The position numbers and the translations under genes were made by a program. A stretch of 64,000 nucleotides of DNA from an uncultured Endozoicomonas sp. (lineage in GTDB: Bacteria > Pseudomonadota > Gammaproteobacteria > Pseudomonadales > Endozoicomonadaceae): assembly GCF_947495845.1 (NCBI RefSeq), contig NZ_CANMAO010000004.1:1-64000 (forward strand), given 5' to 3'. Shown one piece after another: positions 38,401-47,312 of this stretch. Position 1 is the first letter of the stretch, and every line of letters starts with the position of its first letter. The notes below the pieces were generated by a model, which saw only the letters and a list, made by a program, of their open reading frames with translations, searched no databases and was not told the origin of the DNA.

Positions 38401-39295
38401 AGCTCTCTTCCATGTCTCCATCTACATACTCATAATCACCACAGGCAGAGCTATCGCCTGTCAGAGTCTTAATCGTATTATTGATGGAATCACCTTCCTC
38501 TTCTGGCTTACCACCGGTGATATATATCACATTGATGTTCTGACACTGCTGACGTATCGGGCTATCATACACTTGCCCCGGAGCCACATAGTTATCTGCA
38601 TTATATATAATGGGTAATCCTGCAAGGTAACGGTATGTCTCATAATAGGCCGTGCAAATCTTGGCATCACCATTACTCTGGAAATTCAAACCTTCAGTTT
38701 GGATATTATTCCACCGGTTTTGCAGATCATTTTGACTATTTAGATTAGGGTGCTCTGCAATATAAATATCAGCTCCCGGAGTATTTAGCCTTGGTAGAAT
38801 TGGCACTTCAACAACCGTTTGAGGAAAACTGGCTAATCCAAACTCCACAGCACTGTTGGCCGGATCGTTGATAAAGTTCATTATTTCTTCTTTGGCTATT
38901 TCCTTTCTTTGCCTTGCGCCCCAACGAAAATAGTTTACTGAACACTCCACCTCACCATTAGTCACTTTGCAGTCGTTATCCCTGTAATCCTTTCCAGTTG
39001 GGATTGGTACATATGTTTTCTTAGCATCATCACCTTGAAAGTCATCGTATGGGTCATAATGTCGCTCGTTAACGTTATATATATTCTGCGAGTTATAAGC
39101 CTGAGACGCTTGTTGCTCTGTAGGATCAAATTCATAAATAGCCAGAGTTTCCGACTCATCCGTTATGACCATCACCTGCAGTGGTAAACTGGAACCACTA
39201 CCATCCCCAAAAAACATTTCAGTATCATCAGCAACCGACACTAAAGGAGTCAGAAAACACACTGCGACGCAGCATTTAAAAAATGAACGCATCAT
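35471..39295 (-). CDS. pilY1: Type IV pilus tip-associated protein PilY1
   Basis: A large exported protein (about 1274 residues) acting in pilus extension and surface sensing. A signal peptide (MMRSFFKCCVAVCFLTPLVSV) is followed by a von Willebrand A-like region and, from about residue 700, the PilY1 beta-propeller (Neisseria PilC-type). Ca2+-loop-like segments are DANNDGNIIKADGD and DSNGDGLHD. I place the start at the ATG at 39295, with AGGCGG seven bases upstream; in-frame ATGs occur at 39292, 39301, 39313 and 39385, and the last would overlap pilX. Confidence 0.93.
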   Translation of the reverse strand: MMRSFFKCCVAVCFLTPLVSVADDTEMFFGDGSGSSLPLQVMVITDESETLAIYEFDPTEQQASQAYNSQNIYNVNERHYDPYDDFQGDDAKKTYVPIPTGKDYRDNDCKVTNGEVECSVNYFRWGARQRKEIAKEEIMNFINDPANSAVEFGLASFPQTVVEVPILPRLNTPGADIYIAEHPNLNSQNDLQNRWNNIQTEGLNFQSNGDAKICTAYYETYRYLAGLPIIYNADNYVAPGQVYDSPIRQQCQNINVIYITGGKPEEEGDSINNTIKTLTGDSSACGDYEYVDGDMEESCMPRLAKYMANPPDQNAGLDGRVATGYQEARTFTIGFGQATQLLADTASMGKGQCFTTSSSGSSTVDCEPVTNLGEALQKALEKILEGSNSFVSPSVSVNTSSRTEILDYTYLAMFEASNNADWKGNLKKLGIFKGWEAYPAGHSCRNSSKNFTPGTLVDRFCNSAMSTTSTNMVETVDTFWGGTDDDEIHEGGFGHVLKGAVSGGRTIYTNFPTSTGEALGSIDNLDIGSAGLINRFGYTFIADGYPTTQGVVNFSGNYSVGDDFWVYRAFNDAGSVRTLKLKTQGNGNGSVKVKVLGKMSFSKTTPGWSELTTEQERLSFIENLNRTVNTSFKTSDGGSGGWGVKSVSLNSGAMLSGYLTTGGSAFNVAGYSPSTYSKNQIVNWIKGKTLNGSATRDWVLGDIQHSRPVTLNYGDTDPDGNTYSDDNPNIRVVFGTNHGVLHFLKDDLSSTSGQVNEEWAFFAKESLGNIPRLIENEATDDRVYGLDGHITTIRIDANNDGNIIKADGDRMLMFFGMRRGGTSYYGMDVTDPNSAPKLLWRIDSSTPGFEELGQSWSKMVPVVIPGHRTDPSSENNNTTTYKYALAFGAGYDGSDDVSSDQGKDDVRTGSRSTSSRGRGIYVIDAGKGTLIKSITAPNASLSNVQGVAKIQDSRFEWSVAASPAPLDSNGDGLHDRLYVADTGGNVFRIDIGSEGGSNNTESAVWSVSTLAKLGLDKNGENYRRVDHPNDRRFFYQPAVANTKNGDQLFDAVVVGSGNRANPVYKGTDHEDGTKPWKHGVIDRFYMLKDVNVNYTKFGSCAGSQTSPTDGGQCEPAPITHDSSDSMLYDTTDNLIQEPGDNTTSAAEISLLNSRKGWFMDIKEAAGGMHHGEKTFSKAEIVSGVISFTTWEPAGSYTCSPGAGASRAYFVSLQDASAVKGGGTLVKGDRVVSSLQGVSGGQVFAPIGDKIVAIPSGVDLESEIGIGTYSWLQEK

Positions 39296-39320
39296 GCTCA
39301 TACCGCCTACCATGATTGAA

Positions 39321-39872
39321 TTAGACTCCGTTAGCATCAGAATCAACGGTGACACCCGTGCCTGATCCTTGTCCTGTATCACCACCCATCCAATAGGCTT
39401 TGTACATATCCTGAACCAGAGTGGTTGTTATGCCACTCTGAGTTCTAGATGCTCTTGTCTGAAAATAATCGCTACTGATTGAGTTGGCACCACTGGCGTT
39501 TTCATGTCGTTGGGAAGCAACGCCCAGTGCTCGCATTTCTATTTCTGGATATTCGCCATTTGCTGATTGAGCACACTCTCGGGCTGGCGCACCCGTGCCT
39601 GTCAGGCGTATATAGAAGGGATCAAAATCATCTTTATTCGGGCAATTATTTGGACGGAACAGAGTAGCACTTTCAATTAATCGAATAGTGGTTAAATCAC
39701 CCTGAACCAGATTAAACGTCAGCGCTTTAGTTTCAGCATTGACCAGCATACGTGGTGACATTGTCGTTTGATTAACACTCACTGCCACAACGGTTGTTAG
39801 TAACAACAAAAAGAACAGTGCAGAAATCAACACAATTCCTTGCTCCCTCTGCCCTGAGTATTGACTGATCAT
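39321..39872 (-). CDS. pilX: Minor pilin assembly protein PilX
   Basis: A 183-residue protein with N-terminal QREQGIVLISALFFLLLLTTVVAVSVNQTT, the PilX-type prepilin helix lacking Glu5 as is normal for PilX. It follows pilW with a four-base overlap and precedes pilY1, the conserved order of the pilus-priming minor pilins. Confidence 0.9.
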   Translation of the reverse strand: MISQYSGQREQGIVLISALFFLLLLTTVVAVSVNQTTMSPRMLVNAETKALTFNLVQGDLTTIRLIESATLFRPNNCPNKDDFDPFYIRLTGTGAPARECAQSANGEYPEIEMRALGVASQRHENASGANSISSDYFQTRASRTQSGITTTLVQDMYKAYWMGGDTGQGSGTGVTVDSDANGV

Positions 39873-40873
39873 TGCGTCTGCCCGTAGCTAAGATTGTAAA
39901 GAAATACGGTTTGAGTCAGTAATTTACGGCGTTTGTTTTTAACACTGTCTGCCGCTTTGTAGTTAACATCGCCTAACTGATAGACATTTTCATCGCTGTA
40001 ACCTGGCTCTGTCCCAGTACTCACCAGTAGGTTAATTTCCAGGCTTCTCACTCGATTCCAATCGGAAGCACCCCAGCCATCTGTTGCGGCATTCAGACCT
40101 GTTAACTGGGTGACACCAGAATCACCATCGGGTGCCGTACCGACTCTTACTCTGAGCGCTTCAACATTGTCAGCTATTACCACAGGCGCCTGCAGGGCTC
40201 CATTTTTTAACTGAACCAGTGCTAACTGGTTACTGGTATTGATATAAAAAAGACTAAAGCCGTATTCCCGAATAACGCCTCTTTCAAAACCACTGGGTAT
40301 CGCCAGACTACTCGAGCCCGTTTTAAAAATTTTACCGCTGACTGTGTTCGCTATAAGAAAGTTTCTGTTTTTGTACACATCCACGTTGTCTGCGTCGATC
40401 AGATCTGCACTGTCAATTTCAACACCAATGGCGCCCTTGACCAGTACCCAGTCAGCGGGGGTTTGGTAGGTGCCAGTGTATACTCCGGTTTTAGCATTAG
40501 CGGCAATACTGCAGTTGGTAATACTGCCATCATCACCTCGCCCTGCCAGTAAACCAACACTCATATTCAACGCAGAAGACAGGTTTGAGCAATCGTTAGT
40601 CACCGTTAGCCCTGTGACGGCCACATCACCAAGCGGCGCGCCATTCGCATACCCGGCAGAAGACAGATCACGAATAAGGAGAGTCATTGCGTTACGGGCA
40701 TCATGCTCAAGAGCCACACTGCGGCTATCTGTCATTTGAATGGAAAAACTATTTATATAAATCGACGCCAGAACCCCCATTAACAACAATGCGAGGACCA
40801 TGGAAATCATCAATTCAATCAGAGTCAGGCCTGACTGAAAGCACTTGCTACGCGTCCGGATATACACTTCCAC
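39869..40873 (-). CDS. pilW: Minor pilin assembly protein PilW
   Basis: A 334-residue prepilin-like protein. The cleavage site and helix are QSG|LTLIELMISMVLALLLMG, followed by RDLSSAGYANG, typical of PilW. It overlaps pilX at the stop and lies seven bases after pilV. Confidence 0.9.
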   Translation of the reverse strand: MEVYIRTRSKCFQSGLTLIELMISMVLALLLMGVLASIYINSFSIQMTDSRSVALEHDARNAMTLLIRDLSSAGYANGAPLGDVAVTGLTVTNDCSNLSSALNMSVGLLAGRGDDGSITNCSIAANAKTGVYTGTYQTPADWVLVKGAIGVEIDSADLIDADNVDVYKNRNFLIANTVSGKIFKTGSSSLAIPSGFERGVIREYGFSLFYINTSNQLALVQLKNGALQAPVVIADNVEALRVRVGTAPDGDSGVTQLTGLNAATDGWGASDWNRVRSLEINLLVSTGTEPGYSDENVYQLGDVNYKAADSVKNKRRKLLTQTVFLYNLSYGQTQ

Positions 40874-40879
40874 TGCCTA

Positions 40880-41443
40880 TTAACTGCCTATTGTCGTTGT
40901 TACTTCCAGAAGCCTGCGCAGATCGTTATCTGCGACCTGCGTGAAGTTTGCATTGTCTTTGCCACAGGTTTTTGCTGCTCTGTCCGTTGTTTCGGTTTGG
41001 GCTTGTTTACCTCGCCAGGCAATGGACAGAGTTACAGCATTATTAACCACCGTAATACAGCCAACAGGCGACACCAGACCACCAACGTTGACAGCATCAT
41101 TACCCGAACCCTTCTTAACACTACTGCCTACCAAACTCTCCGCCCATTCTTGCAGATCGTAAGCAGCCATCTCAGCGGCAGTACAAGTACTGTCTGCTTG
41201 GCAATTTTTGCCGGCAAGAGTAATCGCGGTAATAGATGTATTGTGATAGTTAGAGAGCCCCTGCGGGTTCGCTGTCATGCGGCCAATCATGTCATTAACG
41301 AGACTCAAGGCAATACTGCGCTGTTGCACCTCATGAATTTGCTTGCGCGACTCAAATAAAAGTTTTGCCATGCCCATAAATGCGACGCCAACCAGCACCA
41401 AAGCCACCAGCACTTCAATTAAGGTAAAACCGTTTTTTTTCAT
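40880..41443 (-). CDS. pilV: Minor pilin PilV
   Basis: A 187-residue prepilin-like protein starting MKKNG|FTLIEVLVALVLVGVAFMGMAKLL. I choose the ATG at 41443 because GGGGGAG stands eight bases upstream; a GTG three codons earlier is in the same frame. It is part of the fimT-pilV-W-X-Y1-E operon. Confidence 0.9.
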   Translation of the reverse strand: MKKNGFTLIEVLVALVLVGVAFMGMAKLLFESRKQIHEVQQRSIALSLVNDMIGRMTANPQGLSNYHNTSITAITLAGKNCQADSTCTAAEMAAYDLQEWAESLVGSSVKKGSGNDAVNVGGLVSPVGCITVVNNAVTLSIAWRGKQAQTETTDRAAKTCGKDNANFTQVADNDLRRLLEVTTTIGS

Positions 41444-41476
41444 TGATTCCACTCCCCCAAACCAGAACCCAATGGG

Positions 41477-41956
41477 CTACTGACGTGAAATACTGCCTCC
41501 GGATGCAACACTGACTGAAGATGTACTTGATGTCTTGCTGTGAGCCACCTGAAGAGTGACAGCACTGGTCACCAGCTGACCACGCTCTGTAAAAGTAATA
41601 TCCGCACCACTACTGATCACTGTGCCACCCTCAAAGGCGGGTAGGCTTTTAATGGTTACTGTACCAATTTTCACCAACGCCCCGGTTGTCCATGTATTCT
41701 GAGGAGATACGGTTACAGAAGCTCCTCTGCTGATAGCTTCAGATCGGGCAAAATTCAGAATATTCACGATATCCTGCCCCTGAGAACGTACCCGGTTTGA
41801 AGCAATAGAAGACTGCATAGAAGGAAAAGCAATGGCCAGAAGAATGCCCAACACAACAATGGTGACCATCAGCTCAACAAGAGTAAAACCTTGCTGGCAG
41901 GAACCACGCCATGGCATCTTGCCAGCAGCTGGCTGCTTTATTACGGGCTTAATCAT
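41477..41956 (-). CDS. fimT: FimT/GspH-type minor pseudopilin
   Basis: A 159-residue protein with the prepilin signal QQG|FTLVELMVTIVVLGILLAIAFPSMQS and the GspH/FimT domain (NRVRSQGQDIVNILNFARSEAISRG). It begins the minor-pilin operon; the 5' leader to 42198 carries the presumed promoter. FimU and FimT are hard to tell apart by sequence. Confidence 0.86.
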   Translation of the reverse strand: MIKPVIKQPAAGKMPWRGSCQQGFTLVELMVTIVVLGILLAIAFPSMQSSIASNRVRSQGQDIVNILNFARSEAISRGASVTVSPQNTWTTGALVKIGTVTIKSLPAFEGGTVISSGADITFTERGQLVTSAVTLQVAHSKTSSTSSVSVASGGSISRQ

Positions 41957-42198
41957 AACGTGTATACAACTGTGAGAAATTCGAATTCTTTACACGACGA
42001 ATACTATGTAGATGAACTAGGAAGTACAACGAGTAACAGATAGAGGGTCATAAGAACGTGATGTTTGTCACGTAAACGATCTTGCTCTTATATCGAAAGA
42101 TGATAAGTATAAGGATTCTTTGCCAGCAGGTACATAACTACTGACAAAGCATTAAAGAAGGGTTAAGGATCTCTACACAAACGACTACATACCAATAA

Positions 42199-42762
42199 CT
42201 AATGGATCTGCATTTCCACAATCGTCCTCAATACTGCCATGACTGATATGGCTGACTCCTTGCCATCGACACCTAATGGCACAAACTGTGGCTGGTAAAG
42301 GCAGTTTAACGGCAGATCGAGAACTCGCTTCATATTGCTTTCTGTGACCTGATGGTTTTCAAACGTCAGATACAAGGCTTCCAGCCGTAAACCTCTTGCT
42401 GGCCCACCAAGTCGACAAAGTACTGCACTTGGCGTTAATCTCTGGATGCCTCCGGACACACTATCATCACTGAAATTTCGTCTTAGCTGTTGCAATCGCC
42501 CAAAGGTTTCCGATGATATTGAATCGACCTCCACTCCGTCTACGGTCACTTTAAATTGGCTATTTGACGCTCTATGATTTGGATTCACCTCTGTGCCATA
42601 CACATTGATCACATGGTCAACCTGCTCATACTCACTCGCCTCATCATAAACATGGTCGTTGGTGATGTATTTCATACTCAGCAACAATGGCATATTCGTA
42701 TCAAATGCGGTGGCTTGTTGCACAAACAACAACATCACGAAGGCTTGCAGCAGTTTCTTCAT
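42199..42762 (-). CDS. Exported hypothetical protein (187 aa)
   Basis: Not recognised. A clear signal peptide (MKKLLQAFVMLLFVQQATA) leads to a mixed alpha/beta protein. Two cysteines (about 116 and 151 region) could pair in the periplasm. The gene is separate from the pilus operon by 240 bases and has a terminator on its far side. It may be a periplasmic or outer-membrane lineage-specific protein. Confidence 0.6.
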   Translation of the reverse strand: MKKLLQAFVMLLFVQQATAFDTNMPLLLSMKYITNDHVYDEASEYEQVDHVINVYGTEVNPNHRASNSQFKVTVDGVEVDSISSETFGRLQQLRRNFSDDSVSGGIQRLTPSAVLCRLGGPARGLRLEALYLTFENHQVTESNMKRVLDLPLNCLYQPQFVPLGVDGKESAISVMAVLRTIVEMQIH

Positions 42763-42844
42763 TGGTAGCTCTCTGTTTTCAGGGTTTACTGAACCATAGA
42801 GTCACTGCCTACTTAAAAGTTTCATTCTGTCAGTACTTCCGTAA

Positions 42845-42872
42845 TAAAAAAGCCGCTCGAATGAGCGGCTTT
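42845..42872 (-). terminator. Rho-independent terminator after the sodium:solute symporter
   Basis: On the minus strand AAGCCGCTC-ATTC-GAGCGGCTT is followed by TTTTATT. It is a strong, typical terminator that ends the symporter operon. Confidence 0.85.
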
Positions 42873-42896
42873 AGTGCACTTTTGTACTTTTAAGGT

Positions 42897-44684
42897 TTAT
42901 ACCCGAGCAGTTTCTCCATTCGCCACAGGGTCTGAAGCCTGCCCGTCCTTCCGAGGAATACGGATGTTATCCACCATATCCTGAACTGCTTGAGGTGGTG
43001 CTTCAGTCACATGACAAACCACCATGGACACGGTGAAGTTGATCAGCATACCCAGCGTACCGATACCTTCTGGAGACACGCCAAACCACCACTCATCCGC
43101 CGTTCCACCGAGGAACTTAAAGTAGATGATGTAAGAAGCCGTGAATACCAGACCAGTCACCATACCAGCAATGGCACCTTCACGGTTCATCCGCTTGTAG
43201 AAGATACCCAGCAGGATCGCAGGGAAGAAGGATGATGCCGCCAAACCGAAGGCGAAGGCCACCACCGACGCCACAAACCCAGGCGGATAAATACCCGCCA
43301 GCCCTGCAATACCGATCGCAGCCGCCGCCGCCAATCTTGCAGCTAACAGCTCCTGCTTATCGGTGATACCGGGCATCAGGTTCCGCTTCAGCAAATCGTG
43401 GGAAATGGATGTAGAGATGACCAGCAACAAACCTGCTGCCGTGGACAATGCTGCAGCAAGGCCACCAGCTGCAACCAATGCAATCACCCAACCTGGCAGG
43501 TTAGCAATTTCAGGGTTGGCCAACACCATGATATCCCGGTCAACATAGAGCTCGTTGTTGTTGTCCGTCTGAGAGTTACTCAACAGACGCTCGCCACTTT
43601 GACCACGGGCATCAATAAACGACGGCTTACCATCAATAGGTTTACCAGGATGGTATTGAATCTTGCCATCGTCGTTTTTGTCCACCCAGGCCATCAAGCC
43701 GGAGTTCTCCCAGTTAGCAAACCAGTCCGGCAGGTTTTCGTATTCCGCTTCGGACACCGTATTCAATAGGTTAATACGGGCAAAGCTGGCAACCGCAGGT
43801 GCAGTGGTATACAGCACAGCGATAAACAACAGCGCATAACCGGCAGATTTACGAGCATCACGAACCGTTGGGGTTGTGAAGAAGCGAACAATAACGTGTG
43901 GCAAGCCAGCAGTGCCCACCATCAGCGCCATGGTAATAAAGAACACGTCAATGGTGGATTTTGAGCCATCCGTGTACTGGGCAAACCCGAGCTCCGTTGA
44001 TAAGCCATTGAGTTTCTCCAGCACCGACATATCCGTGCCTTCCACCGTGCTACCAAAGCCCAGCTGTGGAATCGGGTTACCGGTAATCATCATGGAGATA
44101 AAGATGGCGGGCACCAAATAGGCAAAGATCATCACACAGTATTGAGCCACCTGCGTGTAAGTAATCCCTTTCATGCCGCCTAACACCGCATAGATGAAGA
44201 CGATGCCCATGCCGATCATAACGCCGACATTGATATCCACTTCAAGATAACGGGAGAAGACAATACCCACGCCACGCATCTGCCCCGCCACGTAAGTGAA
44301 GGAGATAAAGATCACGCAGATAACCGCCACAACCCGAGCCAGCTGGCTGTAGTAACGTTCTGCCACAAAATCCGGCACGGTAAATTGTCCGAACTTACGC
44401 AGGTACGGTGCAAGACACATGGCAAGTAATACATAACCGCCCGTCCAGCCCATGAGATACATGGCGCCGTCACGCCCCATAAAGGAGATGATGCCTGCCA
44501 TGGAAATAAACGACGCTGCCGACATCCAGTCCGCCGCGGTCGCCATTCCGTTAGCCACAGGGTGAACGCCACCACCGGCGACATAGTATTCTTTGGTGGT
44601 GCCCGCGCGGGACCAGATGGCAATGCCTATATAAAGCGCAAAGGATAAGCCCACAAAGAGGAAGATCAGTGTTTGAGTTTCCAT
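42897..44684 (-). CDS. Sodium:solute symporter (SSS family, VC_2705 type)
   Basis: A 595-residue inner-membrane Na+-coupled transporter with about 13 hydrophobic segments. Family marks are GTAGLPHVIVRFFTTPTVRDARKS and the C-terminal Gly-rich region. A long periplasmic insert (about 310-390) with DKNDDGKIQYHPG resembles an EF-hand-like loop, as in the group of acetate/carboxylate symporters that require a small partner. The partner gene (44686) ends one base upstream. Confidence 0.9.
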   Translation of the reverse strand: METQTLIFLFVGLSFALYIGIAIWSRAGTTKEYYVAGGGVHPVANGMATAADWMSAASFISMAGIISFMGRDGAMYLMGWTGGYVLLAMCLAPYLRKFGQFTVPDFVAERYYSQLARVVAVICVIFISFTYVAGQMRGVGIVFSRYLEVDINVGVMIGMGIVFIYAVLGGMKGITYTQVAQYCVMIFAYLVPAIFISMMITGNPIPQLGFGSTVEGTDMSVLEKLNGLSTELGFAQYTDGSKSTIDVFFITMALMVGTAGLPHVIVRFFTTPTVRDARKSAGYALLFIAVLYTTAPAVASFARINLLNTVSEAEYENLPDWFANWENSGLMAWVDKNDDGKIQYHPGKPIDGKPSFIDARGQSGERLLSNSQTDNNNELYVDRDIMVLANPEIANLPGWVIALVAAGGLAAALSTAAGLLLVISTSISHDLLKRNLMPGITDKQELLAARLAAAAAIGIAGLAGIYPPGFVASVVAFAFGLAASSFFPAILLGIFYKRMNREGAIAGMVTGLVFTASYIIYFKFLGGTADEWWFGVSPEGIGTLGMLINFTVSMVVCHVTEAPPQAVQDMVDNIRIPRKDGQASDPVANGETARV

Positions 44685-44685
44685 A

Positions 44686-44952
44686 TTACTCTTCCTCCTG
44701 GACGTTATATTTACGATCCAGCTTATTCATCATTCCGATATACACGAAAATCAGAGCAAGGAAGGTGTAGATGGAACCCTGCTGGGCAAACCAGAAACCA
44801 AGAGGGAATCCAAAGAAGGTAAACTGATCCAGATAATCCACAAACAAGATGCTGGCTCCGAAGGAGACAGCAAACCAGATGACCAGTAGAGACAACAGTA
44901 TTCGTATGTTCTCCCGCCAGTAGGCGGCAGCTGCCCTTTTGTTATCGGACAT
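44686..44952 (-). CDS. Small subunit of sodium:solute symporter (DUF4212)
   Basis: An 88-residue membrane protein with two helices (LLSLLVIWFAVSFGASILF and GSIYTFLALIFVYIGMMNKLD). It belongs to the DUF4212 family, always found upstream of the large symporter. The start at 44952 (MSDNKRAAAAYW) has GGAG nine bases upstream; earlier in-frame starts to 45045 are not supported. Confidence 0.88.
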   Translation of the reverse strand: MSDNKRAAAAYWRENIRILLSLLVIWFAVSFGASILFVDYLDQFTFFGFPLGFWFAQQGSIYTFLALIFVYIGMMNKLDRKYNVQEEE

Positions 44953-45267
44953 AGGAGGTGCTCCTGACATTATTATTGTTATTAATGGAAGCCAACTTAA
45001 GGCTGTACGCCTTACGTACAATAACAAAAGGTCTGATCGGAGCATCTTAGACTTTAGGCTAATACGGTATTATACCCATCGCCTTTCAAGTTGCTACGTT
45101 GTTGCCTGCGTTCGCTCACCCCGATCACCTACTAATTGTAGGCTCACGGGGCTTCGCTCTCTTGTCGCCTAGTAGCAACTTGAAATCCAATGGGTACAGT
45201 CCATATACTCAATAGTCTGGGTGATGGCTATATTGTGTAGCAACTCCATATATCAGGAAGTACAAAC
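44953..45267. other. Intergenic region, symporter operon / TorD-like gene
   Basis: Divergent region of about 315 bases. It holds the family B element at 45072-45197; nothing else was recognised besides the AGGAAG ribosome binding site before 45268. Confidence 0.45.
45072..45197. repeat. Family B inverted-repeat element, copy 3
   Basis: The 126-base element runs from ATACCC to GGGTAC, in the same orientation and nearly identical to copy 2 at 26633-26774 apart from the absent internal 16 bases. Arms are CCTTTCAAGTTGCTAC / GTAGCAACTTGAAATCC. Confidence 0.88.
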
Positions 45268-45861
45268 TTGTCCGCTATCGCACTACTCCCCCGTATTTTG
45301 GGCACCCTTTTCTATTATTCACCGACATCTGAAGAAGCCAGCGCCTCGATGGAACAGCTGGATCAACTGCCAGAGCTGCTGGATTGGTCTACCCCTGCCA
45401 TTATTCTGGAAGCCACAGACCACCTCTGCGGATACAGCCCTGAAGAACTATCAATGCCTTTTTCCATCCTTTTTGAAGGCCAGGGGCCAATGGCTGCGCC
45501 GCCTTGGGGATCTATTTATCTGGATAAGGAAAATCTACTGCTGGGTGAAACCACGCTGGCTTACAGGCAGTTCCTGACCACCCATAAAGTGGAGCTGGAT
45601 ACCAAGCTGAATGAACCGGAAGACCAGTTTGGCCTGATGATTCTGGCTATGGCGTACTTTATGGAAGCGGAAAATGATGAGGCCGTTGAAGTATTGCTAT
45701 CGGATCACCTGATTCCCTGGGCGAGCCGTTATCTGGAACTATTGGCTAATGCCGATGAGAGTGGTTTTTATAGTAGTCTGTCCATTATTGCTGGTGAGTT
45801 TCTAAGTGAAGCCACCGAGGCCTATGAGGTTGCACCAAAGGCTCGTGATTTATATCGCTGA
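45268..45861 (+). CDS. TorD/DmsD family molybdoenzyme chaperone
   Basis: A 197-residue all-alpha cytoplasmic protein that binds the Tat signal of molybdopterin oxidoreductases before export. Recognisable are MSIPFS-like LSMPFSILFEGQGPMAAPPWGSIY, and the motif EPEDQFGLMILAMAYF, corresponding to the conserved EPEDH-type region. The start is a TTG at 45268 with AGGAAG seven bases upstream. No molybdoenzyme gene is adjacent. Confidence 0.85.
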   Translation: MSAIALLPRILGTLFYYSPTSEEASASMEQLDQLPELLDWSTPAIILEATDHLCGYSPEELSMPFSILFEGQGPMAAPPWGSIYLDKENLLLGETTLAYRQFLTTHKVELDTKLNEPEDQFGLMILAMAYFMEAENDEAVEVLLSDHLIPWASRYLELLANADESGFYSSLSIIAGEFLSEATEAYEVAPKARDLYR

Positions 45862-45941
45862 GCTATCATCCATAAAGGATTAAGGATGCAGTGAAATCAG
45901 CGATATAGCTATTTGGAATCTTCGACACAAGGATGTGACTA

Positions 45942-47291
45942 ATGCCAATTCAGCCAGGAAACCGGCAAATTCAATCTTCAGCAAACAAACCTGTAGAGTC
46001 AGTTGGAGCCACCAGTGTCAATCAACATTCTCCACTGCAGAAGTTTTCACGATGGCTTGTTTCCAAAATACCATTCTCGAGTTTTCAAAAACAGCCAGAA
46101 GGCCCCGGGAAGGCTAAGCCCACCGAGACTCCATTGATTGATCGCGCCAGTATTCCTTTTGCGAGCGAGAGTGATTCTGAAGCGATTAAAATTCTTTACG
46201 ATTTTGCCCATGAAACAATGAGCACTTCTCAGCTTGTTGAGTGGTGGCAAGAGGAGTCCACGTCCGCAGGAGGTGAGCTCGTTTTATATAACTCACTCCT
46301 GAAAACCATAACCAAACTGGAAAATAAACCTGATAACTTATTCGAAGAAGGATCTCCAAAGGAAGCTGAAACGAAGAATGACATCCAGAACCACCGGAAA
46401 TCCATTTACGCCATCTTCGCCCCTCTGGATAAGGCAGACCTACCTGACCTTGCAGAGTTTAACCCCGACATAGCTATGGCAAGAGAGAACTATATGAAAT
46501 CAGTCATCTCTACTGCTAAGGAAGTGGTTACTTATTTTAATCATGCTCAGAGTTCATCCAATCAATTGCGAGATGAATTAAATAGCTTAATAAAAGCGTC
46601 TAAAAACAGTTTCAAACAATTTTCTGAAATCGCTGATAACGCCAAATTCAAAGAGCTGCTCAACAACACATTGAATGAGCTGTCCTCCAAAATCAAAAAA
46701 TCAGGCCGAGAACCCTATGTTTACGATGAGTTATCGCTCATGGTAAAGCGTTACTACACCTGCTCTAACTTCAACTTCAATGAAAGTCATATCCACCTTC
46801 TGCAACCGCTAAAAGAAGCTGTTGTCTCTCATTTCCGGTTACATGATCTTGCCGCTTATCTGTCGACGCCATATATCAAAGCCAGCTTAGAGGGTACATC
46901 TCAGACCAGCGCTTTCGTCAACAGAAATGAAGCTGCCATAAAAGAAGCTTTCAATGCACGACAAGATTGGGTTTTGGAAATAGAAAATGCAAACCATGAA
47001 GAGATTAAGCGCATTATCGGGCGAGCTCAAGCATTAAGAGCTGACCTGAAAGATCTGCAGGTAAATGCAAGTATTATTAAGAGCTACCTTAAAAAACCAG
47101 TGGAAAGGCAACAATGGAAAAGCATTCTACAAGATATCAAGAAGCTTGATCGTGATAAAAGCAAAAGAATAGACCATCTTCACGTCAGCTTACTAACGCT
47201 ATCTGTAAAAGAAAGACTCAGTCGTTTGACGCTGCCTGATGAACCATGGATTAAGAACTGGCCCTCTAAATACACAACGTATTTCAAGTAA
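45942..47291 (+). CDS. Hypothetical protein (449 aa), predicted alpha-helical, possible effector
   Basis: Not recognised. The first 70 residues are polar and disordered (Gln/Ser/Pro-rich), followed by about 370 residues of helices rich in Glu, Lys and Leu, with possible coiled coil at 195-240 and 340-400. There is no signal peptide or membrane segment. GGATGTG lies before the ATG. The disordered N-terminus and helical body resemble type III effectors, but this is a general likeness. Codon use seems more A+T-rich than in neighbours. Confidence 0.65.
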   Translation: MPIQPGNRQIQSSANKPVESVGATSVNQHSPLQKFSRWLVSKIPFSSFQKQPEGPGKAKPTETPLIDRASIPFASESDSEAIKILYDFAHETMSTSQLVEWWQEESTSAGGELVLYNSLLKTITKLENKPDNLFEEGSPKEAETKNDIQNHRKSIYAIFAPLDKADLPDLAEFNPDIAMARENYMKSVISTAKEVVTYFNHAQSSSNQLRDELNSLIKASKNSFKQFSEIADNAKFKELLNNTLNELSSKIKKSGREPYVYDELSLMVKRYYTCSNFNFNESHIHLLQPLKEAVVSHFRLHDLAAYLSTPYIKASLEGTSQTSAFVNRNEAAIKEAFNARQDWVLEIENANHEEIKRIIGRAQALRADLKDLQVNASIIKSYLKKPVERQQWKSILQDIKKLDRDKSKRIDHLHVSLLTLSVKERLSRLTLPDEPWIKNWPSKYTTYFK

Positions 47292-47312
47292 CCAGCTCCT
47301 ATCCTGACAGCA

